From: Zopfochytrium polystomum
Taxonomy: Eukaryota; Chytridiomycota; Chytridiomycetes; Chytridiales; Chytridiaceae
Reading direction: 5' to 3'
DNA length: 64,000 nucleotides
Assembly: GCA_025765615.1 (NCBI GenBank)
Contig: JAIVFJ010000070.1
Coordinates: forward strand, 124,001-188,000
The position numbers and the translations under genes were made by a program. Below are positions 1 through 18,745 of the stretch, in pieces. The notes beneath the pieces were generated by a model. It saw nothing but the letters and a program-made list of their open reading frames with translations, was not told the origin of the DNA and made no database searches. Position 1 is the stretch's first letter; each line of letters starts with the position of its first letter.

Positions 1-2
1 TG

Positions 3-3000
3 GAAGTATTGGATCTTGGCTCACCCACATTCTCTGTCATCCTGGGATTACCATGGCTGCAAGCCCAGAACCCTGCCATTGATTGGGTCACTGGTCAAGT
101 CCAACCTCCACCAATCGGAACAGTCACCCAAAACTCAAGTCAAGCCCCCAAGTCTCATGCTCTCAAGCCCTTGATTCAAGATTCACAGCCAGCCAAGACT
201 CAAGTTCCACAGTTCACAGTTCACAGTCAAGATTCAAGTAGAGCTCATAGAGCTCACAGTCATGGCCATGACTCTTGTTCACAGAACCCACAGTCAAAGA
301 TTCAAGTACCACAGTTCACAGTCCACATTCAAGATTCAAGTTCCACAGCTCACAGTCTTTGCCAAGAACAGAACTCTCAGTCAAAGATTCAAGAATCACA
401 GTTCCCAGTCAAGAATTCAAGCCCCACTGCTGAGGAGCACAACAACCTGGACCCATCAGACCTTTTGCTGGCATCCAAGCTACCAAAAGAATATCTCCCT
501 TATGCTGATGTGTTTTCCAAGACCAAGGCAGACCTGCTACCAGCTCAGAGGCCTTATGACTGTGAAATCCCACTCAAGGATGAAACTTGCAGCCCACCTT
601 TCAAGCCACTGTACCACCTCTCTCCACCAGAAGCCAAGGCCCTCCAAGAATACATTGAAGAAATGCTGAACAAGGGATTCATCCAACCTTCCAAGTCACC
701 AGCTGGAGCTCCCATCTTTTTTGTCAAGAAGAAGGATGGGGGACTGAGACCCTGTGTGGACTACAGAGATCTCAATGAGATGACAGTCAAGAACCGCTAT
801 CCACTGCCTCTCATCTCTGAATTACTGGACAAACTGAGCCATGCAAGGATATTTTCCAAGATTGACCTCAGAGGTGCCTACAATTTGGTCAGAATTAAGC
901 CCCAGGATCAATGGAAGACTGCCTTCAGATGCAAATACGGTCACTTTGAGTACTTGGTTATGCCCTTTGGACTTACCAATGCTCCAGCTATTTTCCAAGG
1001 CATGATGAATGACATCTTCAGGGATATTCTGGACCTTTTTGTCATTGTCTACCTGGATGATATCCTGGTATTTTCATCTGACACTGCAAGCCATATGGGA
1101 CATGTCAAGACTGTCTTGGAGAGACTCAGACAGCATCACCTCTATGCAAAGCTGGAGAAGTGTGAATTCCACAAGACCTCCATTGAGTTTTTGGGGTTCA
1201 TTGTGTCTGACAAAGGGATCTCCATGGCACCAGACAAGATCCAAACTATTCTTGAATGGAAGGCTCCAAATTCCATCAAGGATGTTCAAAGCTTCCTTGG
1301 ATTTTGCAACTTCTACAGAACCTTCATTGCCAACTATTCTGCCATAGCCAAGCCTCTCACTGATCTCACCAAGAAGACCACCAAGTTTGAATGGACCCCA
1401 GCAGCAGAGCAAGCCTGGCTAGCTCTTAAGACAGCAACCACAAGTGCACCACTCCTTAAGCATGTGGATCCCTTGCTTCCCTTCACCTTGGAAACTGATG
1501 CCTCAGACTATGCCCTTGGCGCTGTTCTGTCCCAGCCAAGCTCTCAGGACCCCTCTGCTCCTCTGCATCCAGTGGCATATTACTCCAGGAAGCTGAACAG
1601 TGCTGAGTGTAACTACACTGTCCATGACAAGGAGTTGCTTGCAATTGTGGAAGCATTCAAATTCTGGAGACACTACTTGGCTGGTTCTAAAGGCATCTCT
1701 GTCTATTCTGATCACAAGAACCTCACCTTCTTTAGGGCAAGGAGGTTGCTCAAGCAGAGGCATGCCAGGTGGGCTGAACTGCTCTCTGAGTATGACTTTA
1801 AGCTGTGCTATTCTCCTGGCCACCTTAACACTGTGGCTGATGCCCTGTCAAGAAGAACAGACCTTGCACCTGAAGGGGGAGATGGTTTCACCCCACCATC
1901 CAAGACACACCTTTCATTGCTTCCTGACAGTGTTTGGGCCCATGCTATTTCCAAGGACCCCAAGCCTCACAAGATTCAAATCAGCCAAGAAGAGGAAAAA
2001 CTTGAGATACTCAAGACAAGGCATGATGCAGCAACAGCTGGACACCCAGGAGAGCACAAGACATATGAGCTTGTTTCCAGAGACTTCTACTGGCCAGGCA
2101 TGAGGAAGTACATCAAGAACTATGTCAGCAGCTGTGGAACCTGTCAAAGAAACAAATCCAGCAGACACAAGCCCTATGGACTTCTGGAGCCCCTCCCAAT
2201 TGCCATCAGCCCTTGGTCATCAATATCCATGGACTTCATTGTGAAACTGCCCCCATCCCATGGATTTGACTCTATCCTTGTTGTCATCTGCAGAAGGACA
2301 AAGTTGGCCCATTTTATCCCCTGCACTGAGAATATAGATGCACAAGGAACAGCAGACCTGTTTTTGCAGCACATATTCAGGCTCCATGGGCTGCCTCAGT
2401 CAATCATCAGTGACAGAGGACCTCAGTTCAGATCTCAATTTTGGAAAGCACTCACAACAGCCCTTGGAATCAAGTCTCAACTGTCAACTGCTTATCACCC
2501 TCAGACTGATGGACAAACAGAAAGAACAAACCAGACTCTGGAGCAGTATTTGAGGTGCTATGTCAGCTATCAACAGGATGATTGGCCCACCCTCCTTCCA
2601 CTGGCAGAATTTGCTCTCAACAATTCTCTCCACTCAAGCACCCAGCTATCTCCTTTCTTTGCAACCTATGGCTTCAATCCAAGAGGAGATCTTCTGGGAC
2701 AAGAGACCCTATCCAATGTCCAAGCTCCTGCTGCGGCTTCACACTTGCATAAGCTCAAGATCATCAGCACCTTCCTGGACTCCACCCTGAAGCAAGCCCA
2801 AGAAGATGCCTCAAGATTTGCCAACACTCACAGAATGGACCATGACCTTGCTGTGGGTCAGCAAGTTTGGCTTCTGAGGAAGAACTTGCAGACCAAAAGA
2901 CCAAGTCCCAAGCTAGACAACCTCAAGTTGGGTCCTTTCAAGATCTTGGAGCAAATCAATCCAGTCACCTTCAAGCTGGATCTCCCTGCATCCATGAAGA

Positions 3001-3302
3001 TCCACCCAGTTTTCCATGTCAGCCTTTTAGAGAAGTTTGTGGCCAATTCCATTCCAGGCAGAGTTGTTCCTCCTCCTCCTCCAGTTGAGGTAGAAGGTGA
3101 AGAGGAATTTGAGGTTGAACAAATCTTGGATGCCAAGTGGTTTGGAAGAACACTCAAGTTCCTTGTTAAGTGGAAAGGTTACTCAGATGCTGACAACACC
3201 TGGGAGCCTGAGTCAAACCTCACTCACTGCCAAGACCTTCTGCTCGAGTTCAAGACCAGGTACCCCACCAAGTTGCAGAAGAGGCTTAAAAGGGGGAGAT
3301 GA
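3..3302 (+). CDS. Pol polyprotein of a chromovirus (partial at 5' end)
   Basis: The frame is already open at the edge. The first residues match the C-terminal end of a retropepsin (VILGLPWL, then NPAIDW). A Ser/Gln/His-rich linker with imperfect repeats follows (about 180-420). Reverse transcriptase shows the core VYLDDILVFS (about 1045-1075). RNase H shows TDASDYALGAVLS and YSDHKNLTFF. Integrase has an HHCC zinc region ending in CGTCQRNKS (about 2130) and the DDE core with SDRGPQFRS and YHPQTDGQTERTNQ (about 2410-2530). A GPF-type module (KLGPFKILEQI) precedes a C-terminal chromodomain with FLVKWKGY and NTWEPE (about 3160-3215). The stop overlaps the start of the LTR. Function is element replication and integration, with the chromodomain likely guiding insertion into marked chromatin (family knowledge). 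Confidence 0.95.
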   Translation, partial: EVLDLGSPTFSVILGLPWLQAQNPAIDWVTGQVQPPPIGTVTQNSSQAPKSHALKPLIQDSQPAKTQVPQFTVHSQDSSRAHRAHSHGHDSCSQNPQSKIQVPQFTVHIQDSSSTAHSLCQEQNSQSKIQESQFPVKNSSPTAEEHNNLDPSDLLLASKLPKEYLPYADVFSKTKADLLPAQRPYDCEIPLKDETCSPPFKPLYHLSPPEAKALQEYIEEMLNKGFIQPSKSPAGAPIFFVKKKDGGLRPCVDYRDLNEMTVKNRYPLPLISELLDKLSHARIFSKIDLRGAYNLVRIKPQDQWKTAFRCKYGHFEYLVMPFGLTNAPAIFQGMMNDIFRDILDLFVIVYLDDILVFSSDTASHMGHVKTVLERLRQHHLYAKLEKCEFHKTSIEFLGFIVSDKGISMAPDKIQTILEWKAPNSIKDVQSFLGFCNFYRTFIANYSAIAKPLTDLTKKTTKFEWTPAAEQAWLALKTATTSAPLLKHVDPLLPFTLETDASDYALGAVLSQPSSQDPSAPLHPVAYYSRKLNSAECNYTVHDKELLAIVEAFKFWRHYLAGSKGISVYSDHKNLTFFRARRLLKQRHARWAELLSEYDFKLCYSPGHLNTVADALSRRTDLAPEGGDGFTPPSKTHLSLLPDSVWAHAISKDPKPHKIQISQEEEKLEILKTRHDAATAGHPGEHKTYELVSRDFYWPGMRKYIKNYVSSCGTCQRNKSSRHKPYGLLEPLPIAISPWSSISMDFIVKLPPSHGFDSILVVICRRTKLAHFIPCTENIDAQGTADLFLQHIFRLHGLPQSIISDRGPQFRSQFWKALTTALGIKSQLSTAYHPQTDGQTERTNQTLEQYLRCYVSYQQDDWPTLLPLAEFALNNSLHSSTQLSPFFATYGFNPRGDLLGQETLSNVQAPAAASHLHKLKIISTFLDSTLKQAQEDASRFANTHRMDHDLAVGQQVWLLRKNLQTKRPSPKLDNLKLGPFKILEQINPVTFKLDLPASMKIHPVFHVSLLEKFVANSIPGRVVPPPPPVEVEGEEEFEVEQILDAKWFGRTLKFLVKWKGYSDADNTWEPESNLTHCQDLLLEFKTRYPTKLQKRLKRGR
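180..420 (+). repeat. Imperfect direct repeats in the protease-RT linker
   Basis: Units resembling TCAAGATTCAAG and CCACAGTTCACAGT recur about four times, giving repeated QVPQFTVH / QDSS peptides between protease and reverse transcriptase. The stretch is probably a fast-evolving disordered spacer and has no known function. Confidence 0.6.
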
Positions 3303-3320
3303 TGTTATGAATCACCCTCT

Positions 3321-3430
3321 GGAAACCTCTGGAACCTTCTAGAACATTCCTTCATGGAACCTTCTGGAACCTTCTGGAACCTTCTAGAACATTCCTTCAT
3401 GGAACCTTGTGGAACCTTCTGGAACCTTCT
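3321..3430. promoter_or_regulatory. Array of heat shock elements in the LTR
   Basis: GAA and TTC triplets alternate with 2-bp gaps. They stay in one 5-bp register from 3322 to 3429: GAA/TTC at 3332, 3337, 3342, 3347, then 3357 to 3392, then 3402, 3412, 3417, 3422 and 3427. This is the binding pattern of trimeric heat shock factor (nGAAnnTTCn). About eighteen perfect half-sites are visible. The array lies 110-220 bp upstream of the TATA box. Confidence 0.8.
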
Positions 3431-3494
3431 TTGCTTTCCTGACTTGTCTTGTTGTCATTGGTATCATTGGTATCATTGTATTACTAATTGCTCT

Positions 3495-3507
3495 TTCTGG
3501 AACTTTC
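3495..3507. promoter_or_regulatory. Second heat shock element near the TATA box
   Basis: TTC at 3495, GAA at 3500 and TTC at 3505 form a perfect three-unit element about 33 bp upstream of TATAAAAGG (3540). The same element is kept in the inverted LTR fragment at about 3697-3710. Confidence 0.7.
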
Positions 3508-3655
3508 TTTGAGTCTTGACAAGGAAGACTCTCAAAAGGTATAAAAGGGGGATGGGGGACCTGTCCCATCCCTCAAGTGAATTATTGTTTCCAATACAAT
3601 CATCACTCCTCTCAGTTCCTTGTCTGCCTTGTCCTGTCCTGCCCTGTTCCTGACA

Positions 3656-3750
3656 CCTTTTACACCTTTTGAGAGTCTTCCTTGTCAAGACTCAAAGAAA
3701 GTTCCAGAAAGAGCAATTAGTAATACAATGATACCAATGACAACAAGACA
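3656..3750 (-). repeat. Inverted LTR fragment abutting the 3' LTR
   Basis: This stretch is the reverse complement of LTR bases 3445-3548, almost base for base. It lacks one 10-bp unit (GGTATCATT repeat) and has one A/G change in the TATA region. It begins at the base after the LTR end, making a palindrome with arms of about 95-104 bp and a loop of about 107 bp. Read on its own strand it begins TGTCTTG, so it could be the end of a shorter related LTR. Confidence 0.85.
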
Positions 3751-5757
3751 TCTGATCAATGCACTTGAGCCTGCGCATGTATGGACGCTGATGTAGACTA
3801 TTGGCAACGGACTAGCTGATCCACTGACTAGCGCACGTATTGTGTACATATTCGAAGCAGGAGGATAGCCAATCTGCTGACCAACAGCCAACTGATGCTG
3901 CGTACTGGCGTCGCACTTATCAATGCTATACCATTCAACACAGGGAGCGTGGCACTTAACATCAAGCTGAAAGCAGCGACAGCCAAGATGGTGTACAAGA
4001 TCATCTGCATCAGCTTGGTGTATGCCCAATCCAAGCTCCTGCTAGTGCCGATGGGAATCGATGCAAGAGAGACAGTATCACACTGCATGAATAGCCTGAC
4101 GCAGTATGAGAGACTGGAGCTCAATGTACAGAGCATGGGAATGAGTCACCCAGTATACCTGGCACGTAAGGCATCATCTGAACGCATGAGCGAAGCACTG
4201 GATACAGATGCAGAATGCAAGTACACATCACTAGCCATGTACACTGACCCGCATCAGCAATCAGCACAAGACAGGAGCAGAGACTGCAAGACCCACACAT
4301 GGACGTGGTATAACCCTGAGGAGCTGCGCATCATCGGATCACAGGTACTATGGGGTGCACTGTATGACTTAGTGATGGAGGCTGTAAGCATGCATACTCG
4401 AATCTGTGCAAACTTCTTGCGCCGGCATGTGGCAGGTATTCATTGTAGTCACTACAAGCAAGATGATACGAGATCATTGGCAAGAGACTGTGGCGAAGCT
4501 GGATGAAGTGATGAAGCAATGTGAGGAGAAGCAGGCTGTTGATGCATACAATGAGCTGGTGAAGCGGGCGACTGACAGCGTGGAGGCCATGGAAATGCAC
4601 CTGGCGCACTCTATCGCTGCACTTACTCATGTTCGTCAAGCAGCACAGCAGATGGTTGAGAGACCGGCGCCTTGCGCCTGTCCCCCATTGTCATCTCCAC
4701 TGCGCCAAGGCCCCTTCATGGGACCATCCTGACAACCACTCTGTCTACACCCCAGTCACACTCGTTGCTCCTTCATTGCGACATAAGACAAATCTGCCAG
4801 ATATAAAAGCCCAGCTTGATAGTAGGCTACTCGCTTTGCAACTCACATCGCACCACATACCCCTCTTCACTCCGCAAACGACTAAGTTACTTGCTGTCAC
4901 TTGTCGTAGTCCAAATTGATAAAACAACAAAGTTGTCGGCATTAATGTGTACAGAACGTCCAAGCAGGACCGAACAGGGAAACCACCGCAAGGGAGAGAC
5001 AAGGTGAGTATGGTGTGGCTCTTGTCGCCCAAAACTTGTTTCACATAAATTTCCTCTTTCCCTTTTTGTTTTTTTTCTCTTTCAAAAACTCGGTGGTGTC
5101 GAGCCTCTGTAAGGAGAGCAGCCAGCCAATGGCAGCGGTAGTCCAAAGTTGTCACCAACCTCAGAAACCATGTGGGACCGCGATGTTATGGCTGCCGTTA
5201 ACATGTACAGCATCTTTCAATGTTGTACACAGAGAAACGAAAAATCCCGTTCACAGGGGTGTTCAAGTTGGGTGATGTATCCCAGGGGAAAGCATCATTC
5301 CATCCATTACTGGGAACTAGCTCATTAAATTGTTTTATCCAAACCAGTCCACAAGCGAGTAAGCCATTTTTTCAACTAGAACAATCTAAACAGACAATAT
5401 CAGAGCTTGCGTCCACAGCCTGCAGCTCTGCAGCCTTCTGGAGGCCCGAAAGCCAAACACGGTCAACCCCCTGCTCTCACCACCCTGTTTTTGAAGGTGA
5501 AGGAAATTTATTCGTTCCAGACATACTACAGTTTCGAGATAAAGAAAGCTCAAGTTGGCCCGCGAGGACGAAACACTTGAGCAGCACCGAGTGTTAAAGA
5601 TGGACACAGGAAAAAGAAAAAGGGAAGGATAAAACGACTCAGGGCACCGAGAAAAATTACGTTTCAAGCTCATGAGTACTACATATATGGATAATTGTGG
5701 AAAATGTAGGGGGGAGGTAAAATAAAAAAAAAAGGTAAGAGAAAGGACGTGTACACC
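3751..5757. other. Gene-poor flank between retroelement and DNMT5
   Basis: No recognised protein or RNA gene. It holds one moderately long open frame (3832-4506, first ATG 3895, 203 residues without similarity I can name). A second overlapping frame (4406-4732) has a helical, Glu/Lys-rich stretch. A TATA-like ATATAAAAG lies at 4800. This could be a decayed transposable element (gag-like frame followed by LTR-like sequence), but no terminal repeats could be shown. The rest (4930-5757) is the 3' flank of DNMT5 and appears empty. Confidence 0.4.
3895..4506 (+). CDS. Unidentified open frame in repeat-like flank
   Basis: The frame is open from 3832 after an in-frame TAG and has an ATG at 3895, giving 203 residues. 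I see no signal peptide, membrane segment or known motif. The base composition is more even than in the surrounding genes. No intron signals or partner exons were found. It may be a chance frame or the remnant of a transposon gene. Confidence 0.2.
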   Translation: MLRTGVALINAIPFNTGSVALNIKLKAATAKMVYKIICISLVYAQSKLLLVPMGIDARETVSHCMNSLTQYERLELNVQSMGMSHPVYLARKASSERMSEALDTDAECKYTSLAMYTDPHQQSAQDRSRDCKTHTWTWYNPEELRIIGSQVLWGALYDLVMEAVSMHTRICANFLRRHVAGIHCSHYKQDDTRSLARDCGEAG

Positions 5758-15190
<9,433 letters not shown>

Positions 15191-15466
15191 CTCTTCTCCC
15201 TTCCCCACACCAGTGCTCCCTCCCTCCGTCCGGACACTACTACCTTACGCGCGGCTTCGTCTCTTGTTTCGTCGGCTCAGTGTCGCGTGAAGTAGTTGGA
15301 CCAACCACCCCCGTTGTCTTGCCGCGCCTGCCCCCTCAGACCCCGCGAGTTCGTCTTCTTTCTTTCAAGGGCGGGATCATATCCACGGCCGCCGCCACCC
15401 TTTGACACGGTGTGGCACACGTCCCTCAGGCACTTCACCTGCAGCTTATGGAGGACGGGGAGAAGA
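15191..15466. promoter_or_regulatory. Upstream region of DNMT5
   Basis: The interval between the DNMT5 start (15190, minus) and the first possible plus-strand start (15467). It is C/T-rich, without a clear TATA box. An alternative minus-strand frame (15277-15513) reads into it but has no recognisable features. Confidence 0.3.
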
Positions 15467-16095
15467 ATGGTAGGCACGAGGGGGAAAGCTGGACTGGTTG
15501 ATGCCGCAGGCATTGCAAGCGTGAGTGGAACTGTATAAAAAGATATCCGGAGCAGGTGTTGCTTGCTCACCCGATGGAGAAAGGTATTGAATAAGAGACC
15601 ACTCTGGCGAACCAGGGGACATCGATTAGTGGGACCAGGGAGAGGTAAAATCTTCGACGACAAAACCACATTGCTTCATCTGGTTGGGAGACATGGGTCC
15701 AACAGATGTAAGTAGGCCCCAAAAAAGGCCCCGAAAAATGTGTTTTTTTCCCGCTGGGGACGAGAACTTGAGGTTCTGGGTCAGTCGCTGACCACCGTGA
15801 ACGATGCACTCGCAGAATATATGCTGTCTGCTCTGTGGTAGCGAGTCCCCCTCACTCCAACGAGACTCTCCTTTCGACGTCTGCAAACTTGCCCGCAAGG
15901 CAACATCAACAGCGGTGGCGGGTGAGAGCGCTGAAGAGGGCGCAAGTCGCCACGGAATGCGTAGAGGCGGAGGAACCGCAGCTGCTTTGCGTGCAATGCG
16001 GCAAGAAGCCACATCCGAGCCATGAAATTTGCCTTTGTACAGAGAGAGTTTTTGGTGTTCCGTGCCCTGTGGCAGAAGGTGGAACCAACCTGTGA
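15467..16095 (+). CDS. Possible small Cys-rich protein (doubtful)
   Basis: A three-exon model (15467-15520, 15816-15921, 15965-16095) is phase-consistent and has a strong GTGAGT donor and a CTGAC branch site. It gives about 96 residues with two Cys clusters: CCLLCGSES then CKLA, and LLCVQCGKKPHPSHEICLC. This could be a zinc-binding protein. I do not recognise the family. Competing minus-strand frames exist in the same place, so the model is weak. Confidence 0.25.
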
Positions 16096-16715
16096 AGGGA
16101 CAAGGTGTGGCGAACTCCTCTCCTTCTCACCCCGATAGCAGCAAGTATACATATATACAATACATGAATTGAAAACAGAAGGAGTGAGTCCACTCGCCTT
16201 TTTTGGACTTTTTTTTTGGCCTGACGAGTCTTTTTCATCGAGGAGTGCTTGCTTGCCCTTGGCAGTCTCCAAAAAACCAACTACTCGTGAAAAAAAGAAT
16301 AAGCACGGTGTTGGTGTGCCAAGGAAGGCAGGCCAAGGGGGTGTCTGCAAAAATGTGCTGCTCACGTGCGTTTTTTCGGTTGATTTTTTTTTTTTCAAAT
16401 ATTTATTTCTTCTTTGTTTCTTTGTTGTTTTTGCAACCGAATATCGTGCCGTCCGTCGATCGATCCAAAAATGGCCTAATTCAAATAATTGTTCCACATT
16501 TTTTGTTGTTGTTCTTTTTTGTTGTTTTTTTTTTTTCGTTTTTCTTTGTTTTTTTTTCATTCCCCGATTCCGACTTTCTTTCCCTCCAAAAACATTTTTT
16601 CCCCCCCAACCAACCCCAAACAGGGTTACGCCTCCCGACCCCACTGCCTCGCCCCGACTGCTGACCCACAAAGAAGAAGACTAGACTGGAACTGGCAGGC
16701 GACACTCCCAGCAAA
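16096..16715 (+). promoter_or_regulatory. Pyrimidine-rich upstream region of the monooxygenase gene
   Basis: Long T and C/T runs on the plus strand (about 16370-16400, 16495-16560, 16595-16620) lead up to the ATG at 16716. No coding signal was found. This fits a fungal promoter and leader with pyrimidine-rich tracts. Confidence 0.4.
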
Positions 16716-18642
16716 ATGTCGCAGCAGCAACAGCAGCAGCAGCAGCACTTCAAGACCCTGATCATCGGGACCGGGTACGAGGCTGCCAGCTCCCAACTGC
16801 CTTGCTAGATAATCTGCACCTTACTTCATTTTTTTTTTTAAAAAAAAAAACAAAAACACACACACACACACACACTCAGGATCTCCGGCATCGTCTCAAG
16901 CATCGAGCTCAAGAAGCGCCTCGGCTTCCACCCCAGCGACTTTCTGATCGTCGACAAGTCGACCACCCGCTCCTTTGGCGGCACCTGGAAAGAAAACACC
17001 TACCCGGGCGCCGCCTGCGACGTCCTCGCACACGTGTACTCGCTGTCCGAAGCCCCGAACCCTTCGTGGTCGGAAAAATGGCCCCCGCAGCCCGAGATTC
17101 TGGCATACCTCGAGGGCGTCGCCCAAAAGTTCAGGCTGCACGACTCGGCCCGGTTCGGCACCGAGGTCGTCGAGTGCCGATGGATGGGTTCGCCCGACCA
17201 CAGGTGGTCCGTCACCCTGAGGGACGTCGTCTCCGGCGAGGTCTACGCCGTGACCGCCGTCACGATCGTAGCGGGCGTCGGCCAGCTGAGCAGGCCGTTC
17301 ACGCCGGACATACTGGGCCTCGACACGTTCGCCGGGCCGGTGGTCCACTCGGCAAACTGGGACCACTCGATCGATTTCGCAAACAAAAAAGTCGCCGTCG
17401 TCGGCACGGGACCCTCCGCCATTCAGTTCGTTCCCGAGGTGCTAAAGTCGCCCGGCGTGCGGATGACCGTGTTTCAGCGCTCGCCGGGGTACGTCGTCAA
17501 CAAAGGGAACTTCAAGTACCCTGCGTTTGTCATTTGGCTGTTCCGCTACGTCCCGTTCGCCCGTGCGCTCTACCGCGCGTACCACATCAATACCATCGAC
17601 CTCTTCAGCTACGCATTCAACAAGAAGTATCCTTTCGCCGGCAAAATCGCCACGTTTATTTTCACAAAGTACATGGAATCTCAGGTCAAAGATCCCAAGC
17701 TCCGGAAAGCCCTGATCCCGACGTTTGAGCTAGGTTGCAAGCGGTCGCTGTTTTCGGACGACTGGCTCGCGTGCATGCAGCAGGAAAATGTGACGCTCGT
17801 CACCGACAAAATCGCTAGGATCACGCCTTCGTCTTTGGTGGCCAGATCCCCTGACGGCCGGGAGTCCCTGTTTGACGCTGACATCTTGCTTCTTGGAACT
17901 GGCTTCAAAACTACAGAGTTCCTGGACCCTATAGAGTTTTACGGGGTCAACGGCACTCGATTGAAGGACGTCTGGGCCTCAAAAGGTGGGCCGGAGGCGT
18001 ACAAGGGGGTTTGTGTGGCAGGGTTTCCCAATTTGTTCCTGCTCTTTGGTCCCAACTCCAATTTGGGGCACCACAGCGTCATTCTAATGGTACGGAGTAA
18101 TCGCCGTGAAACGATTTTTTGAAGCCTGCTAATCGAATAACGTGGATTCGTTATAGATTGAACACGCCATGAGCCTCACAACAAGACTTATGAGCTTCGT
18201 TTTCCCATTGTCGAAATCCGCAAGGCCCATCCCGTACGTCAACGTCACTGACAGTGCCCAGGATTCCTACAATCGAGAGATTCAAGCCTTGCTGGCCAAA
18301 TCGACCTTTTCATCGCCTACTTGCACGAACTGGTACAGGATTGGCGACAAAGTCGTGAACAACTGGCCAAAAAGTGTTAACCAATACAGAAAAACTGTCA
18401 ACGACTTGGCGATCGACGACTTTGAGCAGGTCAGTGAATTCTGTTGGGGGTGACAAATTGGACAGGCCGCCTCTAACTGCCGTCTTTGTGCTGTCCGCTT
18501 TGCGTTACAGTTCGGAGACGAGCCAAAGCGGACCTACCGCAAACAACAGCTCTCTGCGTTCGTTGAGAACTTTGGCCGAGTGGCAATTGTCACCGCCGCT
18601 GTTGTAGCCGCAGCGCGTTTCCTGCGTGTTTCACGCCCCTAA
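16716..18642 (+). CDS. Baeyer-Villiger-type flavin monooxygenase
   Basis: Exons 16716-16774, 16880-18089, 18157-18429 and 18511-18642 encode 557 residues. After a short polyQ stretch comes the FAD-binding Rossmann motif (IIGTGISG, split by intron 1). The Baeyer-Villiger fingerprint FAGPVVHSANWD is present (F-x-G-x3-H-x3-W-D/P). A second Rossmann motif (VVGTGPSA) binds NADPH. The reaction would be NADPH- and O2-dependent conversion of a ketone to an ester or lactone; the substrate is unknown. The C-terminus has a hydrophobic segment (VAIVTAAVVAAARFL), so it may be membrane-anchored. Intron 1 ends in a (CA)n tract just before CTCAG. Confidence 0.9.
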
Positions 18643-18745
18643 CCTCAGCATCCGCGTGGTTTCTCTTCTCTGTCATATCTCTTCTCTCTCATATCTCCAG
18701 AAAGTTACAAAAAACTGAATAAACATAAGACCTCTTTATTCCTCC

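Larger units (their letters stand above)
1..3655 (+). mobile_element. Ty3/gypsy chromovirus LTR retrotransposon (5' part outside window)
   Basis: The element runs from the window edge, inside the protease region, through reverse transcriptase, RNase H, integrase and chromodomain to a 3' LTR ending ACA at 3655. Gag, the protease active site and the 5' LTR lie outside the window. The pol frame has no stop or frameshift over 3.3 kb, so the copy looks young and may be competent. A G-rich polypurine tract directly precedes the LTR. The order integrase then chromodomain is diagnostic of chromoviruses. Codons are more A/T-rich at third positions than in the flanking host genes. Confidence 0.95.
3303..3655 (+). 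repeat. 3' long terminal repeat
   Basis: The LTR starts TGTTATGAAT directly after the pol stop codon and ends CTGTTCCTGACA, giving the usual TG...CA ends and about 353 bp. It contains the heat-shock-element array (3321-3430), a second perfect element (3495-3507), and a TATA box (TATAAAAGG at 3540-3548) that should start the genomic RNA. The 5' LTR is not in the window, so LTR divergence and target-site duplication cannot be checked. Confidence 0.85.

Noticed and set aside
15480..15530. GATA-finger-like peptide (ACNACGI) on the minus strand
   Set aside because: No partner CxxC with TPLWR-like sequence lies upstream in a compatible exon, and the basic tail is missing.
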